From Bacteroidota bacterium (GTDB lineage: Bacteria > Bacteroidota > Bacteroidia > NS11-12g > UBA955), in contig JAUXOK010000023.1 of assembly GCA_030682255.1 (NCBI GenBank), positions 1 through 64,000 of the forward strand: a stretch of 64,000 nt of DNA. The letters are read 5' to 3'. The notes beneath the pieces were generated by a model. It was not told the DNA's origin and ran no database searches. It saw nothing but the letters and a program-made list of their open reading frames with translations. Positions 1 to 9,442 of the stretch are shown piece after piece. Each line of letters begins with the position of its first letter. Within the stretch, counting starts at the first letter, position 1. The position numbers and the translations under genes were made by a program.

Positions 1-168
1 GAAATCCGTGAGCAAAATAAGAAACTATCTCACAGAACCCACAGAACCCCACAAAAATAAAAACCTATCTGTGTAAATCTGTGACATCCGTGAGCAAAAC
101 AAGAAACTATCTCACAAAACCCACAGAAAAGCACAGAAAAAACACATCTGTGTAAATCTGTGAGCCAA
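1..168. repeat. Palindromic repeat family A, two units upstream of a GxxExxY gene
   Basis: Two units built from a left arm with CACAGA at about 10-bp intervals and a right arm with TCTGTG at similar spacing, so the arms are complementary and could fold as a long imperfect hairpin. The first unit continues past the window edge. The second right arm runs directly into the GxxExxY coding region. No gene is visible in the stretch; short reading frames across it are repeat artefacts. Confidence 0.85.
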
Positions 169-189
169 TTATTATTAACTATTAGAAAC

Positions 190-567
190 TTGGAACTAAA
201 TGATTTAACATACAAAATTCGTGGTGCAATTTTTGAAGTTCATAAAACATTAGGTCCCGGGTTATTAGAGAGCGTATATGAATCAGCATTGGCAAGGAAA
301 CTTGTTGAATTAGGATTAGAAATTAAAACCCAACTAGGCTTACCTGTGATATACAAAGAAAATAAACTAGAACTTGGATTTAGGTTAGATATTTTGATTG
401 AAAATTCAATAATTATTGAAGTTAAATCAGTTGAGGTTTTGCATGATGTCCACAAAAAACAATTGCTTACCTATTTAAAACTTTCCAACATGAAGCTTGG
501 TATTTTAGTTAATTTTAATGTAAGTAAGTTAGAAGATAAAATAAGTATTATTAGAATTATCAACTAA
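190..567 (+). CDS. GxxExxY family protein (PD-(D/E)XK-like), copy 1
   Basis: A 125-residue protein of the GxxExxY family, which is uncharacterised and related to PD-(D/E)XK nucleases. The name motif is at G24-E27-Y30 (GPGLLESVY). A nuclease-like set follows: D67 in the GFRLDIL strand, E77-x-K79 and Q91. There is no in-frame ATG at the front. The TTG at 190 gives the usual family N-terminus; a GTG at 160 lies inside the flanking repeat and is less likely. The gene stands alone, with palindromic family A on both sides, and is one of three paralogues in this window, each in a different repeat family. Biochemical role is unknown; nuclease activity is inferred from the fold signature only. Confidence 0.85.
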   Translation: MELNDLTYKIRGAIFEVHKTLGPGLLESVYESALARKLVELGLEIKTQLGLPVIYKENKLELGFRLDILIENSIIIEVKSVEVLHDVHKKQLLTYLKLSNMKLGILVNFNVSKLEDKISIIRIIN

Positions 568-1020
568 CAATAAACTATCTCACAGAACCCACAGAAAAGC
601 ACAGAAAAACCTATCTGTGTAAATCAGTGACAGATGTGTAAGTCACATAAGAAAATCTCTCACACAACGTCCCGCTCATGCGGGAGAACCCACAGAACTC
701 CACAGAAAAACCTATCTGTGTAAATCTGTGACATCTGTGAGCAAAATAAGAAACTATCTCACACAACGTCCCGCTCATTCGGTAGAACCCACAGAAAAGC
801 ACAGAAAAACCTATCTGTGTAAATCTGTGACATCTGTGAGCAAAATAAGAAACTATCTCACACAACGTCCCGCTCATTCGGTAGAACCCACAGAAAAGCA
901 CAGAAAAACCTATCTGTGTAAATCAGTGAAATCTCACGTATAGACGGGACAGATGCGTGAGCAAATCAAGAAAACCTCTCACAGAAACCACAGAAACCTA
1001 CAGAAAAAACCATCTGTAAG
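568..1020. repeat. Palindromic repeat family A, tandem array of about five units
   Basis: Units begin near 581, 659, 758, 857 and 976. The middle three have a period of about 99 bp and are nearly identical. Each has a CACAGA-rich left arm, a short A-rich loop, a TCTGTG-rich right arm and the link AGCAAAATAAGAAACTATCT. Three units carry an extra small insert of the form CGTCCCGCTCAT-CGGGA after the first CTCACA. No gene is supported here; reading frames of 70-96 codons on both strands simply translate the repeat. Confidence 0.9.
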
Positions 1021-1063
1021 CCACCTACTACGAGCCAAATACCCTGAGCCAAATAAACTTACC

Positions 1064-2278
1064 ATGAAAATTATTTATCTTTTTACTTCACCTTCACTTC
1101 ATGGTTCATCTGTTCAAACCAAAGTTCTTAATCAGATAAAATATCTTAATTTGGCAGGTGCAGAATGCAGAGGGGCATTTTTCAGTACAGAAGTTAAAGG
1201 AGTTACGCCCTTCAATGATCAAGTAGATTTTATTCCAGTAGATATTTGTAATTGGAAGTATTTTAAAGCATCAGGTAATAAAAGAAAAATTATGGAGGCG
1301 GTTCTGAAATATGCTAGAAGTAAGTATAATGACATTGATTTTTTTTATTTTCGTTATCCAGAAGCAGGAAGTTTGTTAAATACATTTTGTTCTAAGTATG
1401 GTAAAAAAACTATTTTTGAGCATTTAAGTATAGAAGAATTTGAAATAAAACTTCATACTCAAGAAAACCCATTTGGATTAAGTCCTAGTAAGTTGTTTAG
1501 TTGGTTAGAATATTCAAAATTGCCTTTGTGGAGGGAATATCTATTTGGAAAAACAATGAGGAAAAACGTAAAGTTAGGCATCTGTAATTCAAAAGAAATT
1601 GCTGATTTTCAAAACAGAAAAAGTGGTGGTATATACCAATGTATCATTGGCGGAGATGCTTTTGAGGTTGTAGCTTATCCACTAAAAACAAGACCTATCT
1701 TAGAGCAAGAATTACGAATGGTTTTTCTAAAGGGGGCAAGCACCAGTGCAGATTTTAACGGATTAGATAGGATAATAAAAGGTATAGCAAATTATCAAGG
1801 TTCATTTAAACTTAAATTATACATTCTTGGACATCAATTAGATGCAGAAAAAGACACGGTGTCAAAATTAAATATAGAAGATAAAGTTAAATTGATGAGC
1901 CCAAAAAGAGGTGAAGAATTATTTGATTTTTTGAAAGACATTCATATTGGCATTGCAACTTTGGGTCTATTTAGAAAAGGATTGAATGAAACAACTACTA
2001 TTAAAGTGAGAGAATACATTGCTCTTGGCCTGCCTTTTATTTTTGCGTACACCGATCCTGATTTAAACGAAGAAGCTAAAGAATTTGCATTAGAATTTCC
2101 CAATGACGACAGTATCATTGATATGGGAAAAGTTACTGAGTTTGCAAAAAAGGCCTTAGTTGATAAAGAATTGCCACAAAAGATGAGAAATTATGCTGAG
2201 GAGCATTTGGATTATGAAGTGAAAATGAAACACTTATATTCAAAATTTAACAGACTTTTAGTGAATGAAAATAATTGA
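1064..2278 (+). CDS. Glycosyltransferase, GT-B fold (GT4-like)
   Basis: A 404-residue cytoplasmic protein with a GT-B layout: an N-terminal Rossmann half opening MKIIYLFTSP and a C-terminal half with a KGLNETTTIKVREYIALGLP segment (near residues 307-326) that corresponds to the nucleotide-sugar-binding region of GT4 enzymes. The classical E-x(7)-E motif is only loosely kept, so donor and linkage cannot be told. Starting at ATG 1064 gives a normal N-terminus; the frame is open upstream to 953, but that extension translates repeat family A and should be dropped. It is the first gene of the polysaccharide locus seen here, separated by 185 bp from the next. Confidence 0.75.
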   Translation: MKIIYLFTSPSLHGSSVQTKVLNQIKYLNLAGAECRGAFFSTEVKGVTPFNDQVDFIPVDICNWKYFKASGNKRKIMEAVLKYARSKYNDIDFFYFRYPEAGSLLNTFCSKYGKKTIFEHLSIEEFEIKLHTQENPFGLSPSKLFSWLEYSKLPLWREYLFGKTMRKNVKLGICNSKEIADFQNRKSGGIYQCIIGGDAFEVVAYPLKTRPILEQELRMVFLKGASTSADFNGLDRIIKGIANYQGSFKLKLYILGHQLDAEKDTVSKLNIEDKVKLMSPKRGEELFDFLKDIHIGIATLGLFRKGLNETTTIKVREYIALGLPFIFAYTDPDLNEEAKEFALEFPNDDSIIDMGKVTEFAKKALVDKELPQKMRNYAEEHLDYEVKMKHLYSKFNRLLVNENN

Positions 2279-2463
2279 ATACATTAATCATGTGAATTCT
2301 ACCCATAAAACAAACTGTTTTAAAATTATTAAATGATAAAGTTGATAATATTTTTGATAAATTTTTAAAATGTATATGCAATTCTAATAACTCCCTTACA
2401 ATTGATTAAGAAATAGTATTATTAAAATATTTGCTTTTTCCCTAACAATGTTTACATAAACAA

Positions 2464-4134
2464 ATGAAAAATTTCGTTATAAATTCTTTATTAAAAACTA
2501 AAAAGTACTATTGGCTTATTTTGATGGAGCTAATTAGTATTTTAGTTTTTGTAAATTATTCATTTGAAAGCAATGACGATACAGCAATAAATATATTGCT
2601 TAGTGGATCTTACACTGGAACTCCAACCGAATATGTCTATTTTATAAATATTATTTTGGCAGATTTTATAAAAACATTGTATGAATTTAATAATCATATT
2701 AATTGGTACAATGTTGTTTTGATATTTTACGCATCTGCTGTTTTTGTATTTATAAACATGTTGAATTATCAAAAACAAAAAAATAATTCAATCGGTTTAT
2801 ATGCTGCTAATGCTATATTTTATATTGTTTTATTGACATTATTGTCAAGTATGAATTTTTCAAAGTTTGCCGTTTTAGGAATAGTAGCTGGTATCATTCC
2901 AATTTTATTTTTGAAAATCAATTCATATCAAAAAGTATTTTCTTTATTCCTAGTTGTTTTTGGAGCAATGATAAGACTTGATTTGATTTATTTCGTTTTG
3001 GTTTTATTAATGCCTGTTATTGTATATTTTTATAAAAGAGTTTTTCAAAATATAAGTTATCTTGCGGCAATAGGAGTCATCTTATGTTGTACGGGAGTAA
3101 ATATGATTCACAAAAAATCATACAGTTCTAACAATATTTGGTCGGAATACCAAAAGCATTTTGAAACAAGAAAAACAGCAACAAATTATGATAACAACCG
3201 TTTTAATATCAGTGATGGAAAAAAATATTTAGAAGAAGTTAAGTGGACCGAAAACGACTTTTATTTAATATCTAACTTTATGTGGGATTTGGGCGTATCA
3301 CAAATGGAATATGAAAAGCTTGAATTTATGACATCAAAACTCAATGTTTTTACATTTCAATCGCCATATTCTATGTTAATTAAAGCAAAGACATTATTAA
3401 TTTATTTGATTACATTTTTATTTGAAAGTAGCATGTATTTAGCAATTATATTTTTATTAATAATTTTATATAGAACTAAAAATTTTAAGCTTTTCTATTT
3501 TTTTATCTTGAGTATTTTGTATGTGATATTAGTCCTTTTTATTTTGAATTTTTTTACAAGCAATAATATTTATAAAGATAGAATTATATGGAGTGCTTTT
3601 TTGCCAATTATTATGTCTGTTTTGTTTTTAAGTTTTAATCAAGTAGAATCAAATTTTAAAGGTAATAAAATATTCAAATTCATTATCTTCTTTTTTTGCT
3701 TAATTGGCTTTATAATGAAATCTAATATGGATATATTTAAATCTCAAAAGTCTAATCAAATATCAATTTCAGAAGAGCTAAATCGTATTTTCGATAAGCC
3801 CTATATACATTGGGTAGGCTTTGATTTACTTAACGTTTTTTCTAATCCTCCAAATTATTCTAAAGCAATCATGATGGGTTGGTTTGCAGGCACTCCGCAT
3901 AATCTAAAAAAAATTCATGATTTATGTGGTTCTAATGATGCCAAAGGAATATATGACATTAAAAATACTGAAGTAAATTGGGTGTTTTATAAAGGAGATG
4001 AAATAAGAGTAGAAATGGTTAAAAATTTTTATTATGAAAATTTCAAAGTATCACACTTGATTACTTCAAAGTTAGTGCTACAAAATGGGGTTGAATTAAT
4101 AAAACTTTCAGTTTTAGTTAATGATAATATTTGA
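2464..4134 (+). CDS. Polytopic membrane protein, function unknown
   Basis: A 556-residue protein with roughly ten hydrophobic segments: one near residues 17-32, several between 80 and 215, and more between 310 and 425. Two soluble stretches are present, around residues 215-300 and after about 430. The early SNDDTAIN element lies after the first membrane segment, a position where many membrane glycosyltransferases of the GT-C type keep acidic residues, so a lipid-linked sugar transferase or GtrII-like role is possible but not shown. It lies between two glycosyltransferases in the polysaccharide locus and is even more AT-rich than its neighbours. I do not recognise the family. Confidence 0.6.
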   Translation: MKNFVINSLLKTKKYYWLILMELISILVFVNYSFESNDDTAINILLSGSYTGTPTEYVYFINIILADFIKTLYEFNNHINWYNVVLIFYASAVFVFINMLNYQKQKNNSIGLYAANAIFYIVLLTLLSSMNFSKFAVLGIVAGIIPILFLKINSYQKVFSLFLVVFGAMIRLDLIYFVLVLLMPVIVYFYKRVFQNISYLAAIGVILCCTGVNMIHKKSYSSNNIWSEYQKHFETRKTATNYDNNRFNISDGKKYLEEVKWTENDFYLISNFMWDLGVSQMEYEKLEFMTSKLNVFTFQSPYSMLIKAKTLLIYLITFLFESSMYLAIIFLLIILYRTKNFKLFYFFILSILYVILVLFILNFFTSNNIYKDRIIWSAFLPIIMSVLFLSFNQVESNFKGNKIFKFIIFFFCLIGFIMKSNMDIFKSQKSNQISISEELNRIFDKPYIHWVGFDLLNVFSNPPNYSKAIMMGWFAGTPHNLKKIHDLCGSNDAKGIYDIKNTEVNWVFYKGDEIRVEMVKNFYYENFKVSHLITSKLVLQNGVELIKLSVLVNDNI

Positions 4135-4177
4135 AATTAATTTGAATAATTTCTACTTTTTTTAATATAATATATAT

Positions 4178-5107
4178 ATGAGACTCTCCATTATATCACC
4201 CGTTTATAAAGCTTACAATATTATTGATGAACTAATAATGCGAATTATCAATTCTGTAGAGCCAATCACTCCAGATTATGAAATTATATTAGTAGATGAT
4301 GCCTGCCCAGAAAACAGTTGGGAAAAGATAGAATTATTAGCCAAAAATAATTCAAAAATTAAAGGCATTAAATTAAGCCGAAATTTTGGACAGCATTATG
4401 CAATAACTGCAGGGCTAGATCATGCTATAGGAGATTGGGTAGTAGTGATGGATTGTGACTTGCAAGACCAACCGGAAGAAATTAATAAGTTATACAATAA
4501 AGCATTAGAAGGATTTGATATTGTATTGGCACAAAGAAATAATAGAAAAGATACAATTCTTAAAAGAACATATTCTAAATTGTTTTACAGAACATTGGGT
4601 TATCTTACTGGTTCTGACCAAGATGAAGCCATAGCAAATTTTGGAATTTACAGTATGAAAGCTGTAGATGAAATTGTCAAAATGAGAGAGAGTATTCGTT
4701 ATTTTCCAACAATGGTAAAGTGGGTTGGATTTAAAACAGCAAAAGTTCCTGTAGAACATGCTGATAGGAAGGAGGGTAAAAGTAGTTATAATTTTAAAAG
4801 AATGTTGAATCTAGCTTTAGATATCATATTAGCATTTAGTGACAAACCTTTACGCTTAACAATCAAATTGGGTTTTTATATTTCCATAATTGCTATTTTA
4901 ATGGCATTATACACATTGTTAAAATGGATGTCAGGAGGTATAGTAGTAATAGGCTATGCAAGTTTAATTACAAGTATATGGTTTTTATCTGGGTGTATTC
5001 TTATTACACTTGGAGTAGTGGGATTATATGTTGGTAAAACTTTTGAAGGAGTTAAGAAAAGGCCACTTTATATTATTGAAAAAAAAATAAATAATGATGA
5101 TATCTAA
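4178..5107 (+). CDS. GtrB/DPM1-like GT2 glycosyltransferase with C-terminal membrane anchor
   Basis: A 309-residue GT-A fold enzyme. The N-terminal 200 residues hold the family 2 signature: VDDACPEN near residue 40, a DCDLQDQPEE element near residue 93 with the metal-binding aspartates, and conserved aromatic and basic positions later. Two hydrophobic segments (about 232-255 and 265-290) anchor the C-terminus. This architecture belongs to enzymes that move a sugar from a nucleotide donor to polyprenyl phosphate (GtrB, ArnC, DPM1 type). The last 14 bp overlap the next gene, so the two are probably translated together. A paralogue lies at 40009. Confidence 0.85.
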   Translation: MRLSIISPVYKAYNIIDELIMRIINSVEPITPDYEIILVDDACPENSWEKIELLAKNNSKIKGIKLSRNFGQHYAITAGLDHAIGDWVVVMDCDLQDQPEEINKLYNKALEGFDIVLAQRNNRKDTILKRTYSKLFYRTLGYLTGSDQDEAIANFGIYSMKAVDEIVKMRESIRYFPTMVKWVGFKTAKVPVEHADRKEGKSSYNFKRMLNLALDIILAFSDKPLRLTIKLGFYISIIAILMALYTLLKWMSGGIVVIGYASLITSIWFLSGCILITLGVVGLYVGKTFEGVKKRPLYIIEKKINNDDI

Positions 5108-5780
5108 ACTTGAATGGGACTCTAACTTCTTTGGATATGATGTAGCAAAAATAGTATTAGATAATGAATCTGAAATTAATTTATCAATTACAAAACCATT
5201 TGTATTAACATATCTGTTTTCAGCTGAACATAAATCAGAAATCGAAAATAAACTTGTGGACATAAAATGCAATTATATAAAAGAAATTAAAAAGGTTGTT
5301 ATAGAAAATACAATTGAAATTGATGAATATAAAGTTCATATTAATTCTTTTGATGAAATTAAGGAATTAGTTTTTTTAAGCGGAATTTATTCAAGATTTA
5401 GAAAAGATCCTAAATTCACGAATAACGAATTTGAAAAAATGTACTCTATTTGGTTTCAAAAAAGTCTTTTTAATTGTGGCAGTGGAATTGGTAAAGTATT
5501 CATAATTAAAGAAGAAAAAATAATTGTAGGATTTGTAACGCTAGATTTTGAAGATTCAAATAATGCAAGAATTGGACTAATAGCAACAGGTCTTAATGCA
5601 CAAGGTAAAGGCTATGCAAGTAAATTAATAAAAAGGTGCGAAAAAGAATGTTTAAGTCGCAATATTTCATATTTAAAAGTGGCAACACAAGGATTAAATG
5701 AGGCCGCCAATGGGCTTTATAAAAAAAATAATTTTATTTTAGATTCAAAAACATATATTTATCATCATTGGAACAAATAA
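5094..5780 (+). CDS. GNAT acetyltransferase, WecD-like
   Basis: A 228-residue protein with the WecD-type opening (LEWDSNFFGYDV), the mid-region YSRFRKDPKF and a C-terminal GNAT fold with an acetyl-CoA-binding AQGKGYASKL loop around residue 170. WecD N-acetylates dTDP-4-amino-4,6-dideoxygalactose. The following gene is a WecE-like transaminase that would make that substrate, which strongly supports the assignment. It overlaps the upstream GT2 gene by 14 bp and the transaminase by 13 bp. The start could equally be the second ATG at 5097. The exact sugar cannot be proven from sequence. Confidence 0.8.
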   Translation: MMISKLEWDSNFFGYDVAKIVLDNESEINLSITKPFVLTYLFSAEHKSEIENKLVDIKCNYIKEIKKVVIENTIEIDEYKVHINSFDEIKELVFLSGIYSRFRKDPKFTNNEFEKMYSIWFQKSLFNCGSGIGKVFIIKEEKIIVGFVTLDFEDSNNARIGLIATGLNAQGKGYASKLIKRCEKECLSRNISYLKVATQGLNEAANGLYKKNNFILDSKTYIYHHWNK

Positions 5781-6901
5781 TACCATTTAATAAACCATTC
5801 CTTACAGGTAAAGAGACTTCTTATATCCAAGATGCTGTTGCATCAGGAAAAATCTCAGGAAATGGTAAATACACAAAACTTTGTCACAGTTTTTTTGAAA
5901 GCAAATATGGTTTCAAAAAATGTTTACTAACCACCTCATGCACCGATGCATTGGAGATGGCTGCAATACTTATCAACATACAACCTGGCGATGAAGTCAT
6001 TATGCCATCCTACACATTTGTAAGTACTGCCAATGCTTTTGTACTAAGAGGTGCTAATATTATTTTTGCTGATTCTATGAATGGTAATCCAAATTTGGAT
6101 GCAGAATCAATCGAAGCTTTAATTACACCAAAAACCAAAGCCATTGTTCCTGTTCATTATGCAGGCATTGCATGCGATATGGATACCATTATGGCATTAT
6201 CATCGAAATATAATTTGTATGTAGTAGAAGATGCCGCACAAGCCATCGATAGTTATTATATTGGCAATGATGGCGTTAAAAAACCTTTGGGAGGCATAGG
6301 ACATTTGTCTGCTTTTAGTTTTCACGAAACCAAAAATATCATTTCAGGTGAAGGAGGTATGCTGGTAGTCAATGATGCAATATTTGCCCAAAGAGCAGAA
6401 ATCATTTGGGAGAAAGGCACCAACCGTTCTGCATTTTTCAGAGGCGAAGTAGATAAATATGGCTGGGTAGATGTTGGCTCTTCCTTTTTACCTTCAGAGA
6501 TTGTGGCTGCATTCCTATGGGCACAGTTAGAGCATTTGGAGGAGATTCAAAACAAGCGTAAAGCCATTTGGAATCAATATTGGGAGGGATTACAACCCCT
6601 AAAAGAAAAAGGAATACTAAAGCTTCCTATTATTCCGAATTATGCCACCAACAATGCGCACATGTTTTATGTGGTTTGTAATTCATTGGAACAAAGAACA
6701 GCTTTAATCGAAGGCCTAAAGAATGAAAATATTCATGCTGTATTTCATTATTTGAGTTTACACAAAAGCCCATTTTATGAGTATAAACACGATGGTAGAG
6801 AATTGTCACAATCAGATTTTTATTCTGATACTTTGGTAAGACTGCCCATGTATTATGAACTTCAAGAGAATGATGTTAAACAAATCATTCAATTATTTTA
6901 A
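5768..6901 (+). CDS. wecE: dTDP-4-amino-4,6-dideoxygalactose transaminase (WecE/RffA-like)
   Basis: A 377-residue DegT/DnrJ/EryC1 aminotransferase. It opens IPFNKPFLTGKE, has the PLP-phosphate loop TTSCTDALEMAA near residue 57, the PLP-ring VVEDAAQAID segment near residue 153, and the Schiff-base lysine in SFHETKNIISGEGG near residue 187; these details match WecE better than ArnB or FdtB. The reaction is transamination of dTDP-4-keto-6-deoxyglucose with glutamate. Translation appears to start at TTG 5768, because no ATG lies near and the protein then begins exactly at the family N-terminus. It overlaps the WecD-like gene by 13 bp. RmlA and RmlB, which make the substrate, are not in this window. 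Confidence 0.85.
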   Translation: MEQIIPFNKPFLTGKETSYIQDAVASGKISGNGKYTKLCHSFFESKYGFKKCLLTTSCTDALEMAAILINIQPGDEVIMPSYTFVSTANAFVLRGANIIFADSMNGNPNLDAESIEALITPKTKAIVPVHYAGIACDMDTIMALSSKYNLYVVEDAAQAIDSYYIGNDGVKKPLGGIGHLSAFSFHETKNIISGEGGMLVVNDAIFAQRAEIIWEKGTNRSAFFRGEVDKYGWVDVGSSFLPSEIVAAFLWAQLEHLEEIQNKRKAIWNQYWEGLQPLKEKGILKLPIIPNYATNNAHMFYVVCNSLEQRTALIEGLKNENIHAVFHYLSLHKSPFYEYKHDGRELSQSDFYSDTLVRLPMYYELQENDVKQIIQLF

Positions 6902-6913
6902 ACCAATCTTCCC

Positions 6914-7486
6914 ATGCTTAAAATAGCCCATAGAATTAATACCATCCAACAGCTTAAGGAGACTCCGCTGGAATATGGTGTAGAATTAGATTTGCGGCCT
7001 GATGGAGATAAAATCATTGTTCATCACGATGCCTTTACTCAAGGAGATGATTTTGAAGTATGGTTGAAGTTTTATAAACACAGTTTCATTATTTTGAATA
7101 CCAAAGCTGAAGGTATGGAGGAACGAATCCTTTCTTTGATGGAAAAACATCAAATAGAAAACTATTTCTTTTTAGATTTATCACTTCCTTTTCTCATAAA
7201 ATTTATGAAAAAGGGTATTTCTAAAATAGCTGTTCGTTTCTCAGAGTTTGAGCCGTTAGATTTTGTAATGAAATTTGCAGGTAAAGTGGAGTGGGTATGG
7301 GTGGATTGTTTTACAGACTTGCCTTTAACCCTAGATAACTATTCGATTCTTAAAAAGCATTTTAAATTATGCTTGGTATCACCGGAATTGCAAGGATATG
7401 AACTTAGTAGAATAGAAGAGTTTAAAATTAAACTACAAAACATGCCCGTAGATGCGGTATGTACAAAAAGACCAGATTTATGGTAA
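6914..7486 (+). CDS. Small glycerophosphodiesterase-like (PI-PLC-like TIM barrel) protein
   Basis: A 190-residue protein, shorter than ordinary GDPD enzymes (about 240 or more). It has the early GDPD elements: HR at residues 5-6, GVELDLR near residue 23 with acidic metal ligands, and the HHD triad near residue 37. The second half is reduced. It follows the WecE-like gene by 12 bp and precedes a membrane protein by 12 bp, so it is part of the same operon. It may act on a phosphodiester in the polymer or on a precursor, but substrate and activity are inference. No signal peptide is visible, so it should be cytoplasmic. Confidence 0.6.
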   Translation: MLKIAHRINTIQQLKETPLEYGVELDLRPDGDKIIVHHDAFTQGDDFEVWLKFYKHSFIILNTKAEGMEERILSLMEKHQIENYFFLDLSLPFLIKFMKKGISKIAVRFSEFEPLDFVMKFAGKVEWVWVDCFTDLPLTLDNYSILKKHFKLCLVSPELQGYELSRIEEFKIKLQNMPVDAVCTKRPDLW

Positions 7487-7498
7487 TTATTCATTTTT

Positions 7499-9385
7499 AT
7501 GATAATATTTAAAACAGCATTTTTTTTCTTAATATTTTCTTCTATTTGTTATCTAATCGGTTACTTGACATTAGGAAAAAAAAGTATTTTCAATGACTTT
7601 AAGAAGGATTTATTGTTAAAATTAATTTTTGGATCTGTTGTTCTTGCAACGGTATTATCTGTTTATATTACAGGTTTTAAAACAATGTATCTTGCATTTT
7701 TGCCATTAATTTTATATTTATCATACTATAATAGATTATTTGGCAATACTAGTTTTACAAAGTTTAATGCAAGCAATTTTTTTATTGTTTTTATTCAAAT
7801 GTTATTTGCAGTAACACTGTCTTATTTATTAATTCAAGGTGAATTGATAAATGGTCAAAAAGCGTTACATTTAGATCAGGTTTTTTATGCTTCTCTTGCA
7901 GAGTCAATTTGGCAAACAGGTTTAGAATCATTTCAGTCTGTTTACTTAGATAATGGGCATGATATTCCAATAAATCCTTATCATTATTTTGAATTATGGC
8001 TTACAGGATTTGCAAAAAATGTATTCAACGTAAATTCAATATTTGCACTTAAAGGGGTAGTTTTTCCTTTTTATGTTTTTGTTTTTTCTCTCACTGTATA
8101 TGCGTTTTTAATAGAAAGCGTAACAAAAAAACAGAGACATTTGCTTCTTTTAGTTTCAATCGTCTTCTTATTATCAAGAGGTCTTTTTATTAACTCAAAT
8201 AACATTAACAATGAACTTGGAGTTATTCTTTTTGATGGTTGTATAAAAAATATATATCCTATTTCATTTGCACTTATTTCTATTTTTTTATTTAATGAAG
8301 GTAAAACTACGGCATCGTTTGCATTTATATTATTAACTTCATTGGTAAATATTGTTATTTTCCCTGCAATGGTGGGCGGATTAATGTTGTATTTTTTTTT
8401 TATTTTGGTATTCTACAAAGATGATATGGTAAATCTAAAAAAGGATAAATATTTTATTATCAGTTCAGTTTTATTTTTTACCTTATTTGGAGTTTATCTC
8501 TTTTTTATTTCAAAATCAAATCAAGAAACTGGCATTCAAAAAAGTTTAGGAGGTTTGTTTTATAATATTATCGAAAATTCTTATTTTTGGATTAAAGAGC
8601 AGTTTTTATTATTTGGTTTAATTCTGTTTTTATTATACAAGTCCACCAACACTAATTTAAAAAAATATGCTTTTTTAATTCTATTTATTGCAATAGTTGC
8701 AATTATATCTAGAGCGATTTTAGATAATAATCAAAATGCATTTCAAATTTTAAATGCTGTAAAATTTATAGTTAATTATGCATACCTCATGTTATTGATA
8801 ATTTTAATTTTAAATTATTTTAAGAGGCATTCAAATATTATTCTGATTGGAACGATTGCACTATGTTTTGCTCACTTTTTATCTGGGTATAAATTTTTTA
8901 ATCATAATTTTAGGTCAGTAATTTATGCTTATACAAGTGAATATGTAGAAGAAATTAATTCATTAAAGATTAATAATTCTGTAGGTGTTAAAATAGTAAA
9001 TGCATCTAACCGACCAACATTACAAAAAAATCCAGTTTACATTGGTTTTTGTAACTATATGCCTTTTACGAATAATATTAAAACCGCAGTTGTATTAAAT
9101 ATTGATTCTTTGTTGCCGAAAAAGAAAACTGGATTTAGTGGTAATATTTATAATGAGTTTATAAATGCATCTTATTTTATTTCTCAAACTAAATACAAAG
9201 TTGGTGGTGATACAACAAGTTGGAATAAATCTGTTTTACTTTATCTAAAGAGGCTTAAACCTCAATTTTGTATAGTTGATAATGGTTTAGAACTGCCAGT
9301 TATTATAGAACAATTTGTTTCAAAGAAGATTACAGATAAAGGAACTGGTGAAAGATTTTATTTGTTAAACACAAGTAAAATGTAA
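7499..9385 (+). CDS. Large polytopic membrane protein, function unknown
   Basis: A 628-residue protein with about twelve hydrophobic segments spread over residues 1-470 and a soluble C-terminal part of about 140 residues. A soluble loop between about 120 and 175 contains HLDQVFYASLAESIWQTG, an acidic and aromatic-rich stretch resembling the first loop of GT-C fold membrane glycosyltransferases. I do not recognise the family. Position inside a glycosyltransferase cluster suggests assembly or modification of a lipid-linked glycan. The codon composition is extremely AT-rich, like the membrane protein at 2464. Confidence 0.55.
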   Translation: MIIFKTAFFFLIFSSICYLIGYLTLGKKSIFNDFKKDLLLKLIFGSVVLATVLSVYITGFKTMYLAFLPLILYLSYYNRLFGNTSFTKFNASNFFIVFIQMLFAVTLSYLLIQGELINGQKALHLDQVFYASLAESIWQTGLESFQSVYLDNGHDIPINPYHYFELWLTGFAKNVFNVNSIFALKGVVFPFYVFVFSLTVYAFLIESVTKKQRHLLLLVSIVFLLSRGLFINSNNINNELGVILFDGCIKNIYPISFALISIFLFNEGKTTASFAFILLTSLVNIVIFPAMVGGLMLYFFFILVFYKDDMVNLKKDKYFIISSVLFFTLFGVYLFFISKSNQETGIQKSLGGLFYNIIENSYFWIKEQFLLFGLILFLLYKSTNTNLKKYAFLILFIAIVAIISRAILDNNQNAFQILNAVKFIVNYAYLMLLIILILNYFKRHSNIILIGTIALCFAHFLSGYKFFNHNFRSVIYAYTSEYVEEINSLKINNSVGVKIVNASNRPTLQKNPVYIGFCNYMPFTNNIKTAVVLNIDSLLPKKKTGFSGNIYNEFINASYFISQTKYKVGGDTTSWNKSVLLYLKRLKPQFCIVDNGLELPVIIEQFVSKKITDKGTGERFYLLNTSKM

Positions 9386-9387
9386 AA

Positions 9388-9427
9388 ATATCTCGAGCCC
9401 TTAGCGCCTTTCTTCGCGCCCTTTGCG
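9388..9427. repeat. Half-palindrome, family D (TTAGCGCC / CTTTGCGTGAAA)
   Basis: The leader of the HAD gene contains a CCTTAGCGCC...CCCTTTGCGTGAAA element. It looks like one arm of a palindromic unit related to family B but with GCG in place of GTG. Inverted or similar pieces are seen near 19196-19216 and 39763-39810. Confidence 0.5.
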
Positions 9428-9442
9428 TGAAATATATTTAAT

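Noticed and set aside
611-943. Overlapping reading frames of 71-96 codons on both strands
   Set aside because: They translate the family A tandem units and have no protein-like features.
568-1020. CRISPR-like regular array
   Set aside because: Units of about 99 bp are themselves almost wholly conserved and palindromic, with no unique spacers of uniform length and no cas genes in the window.
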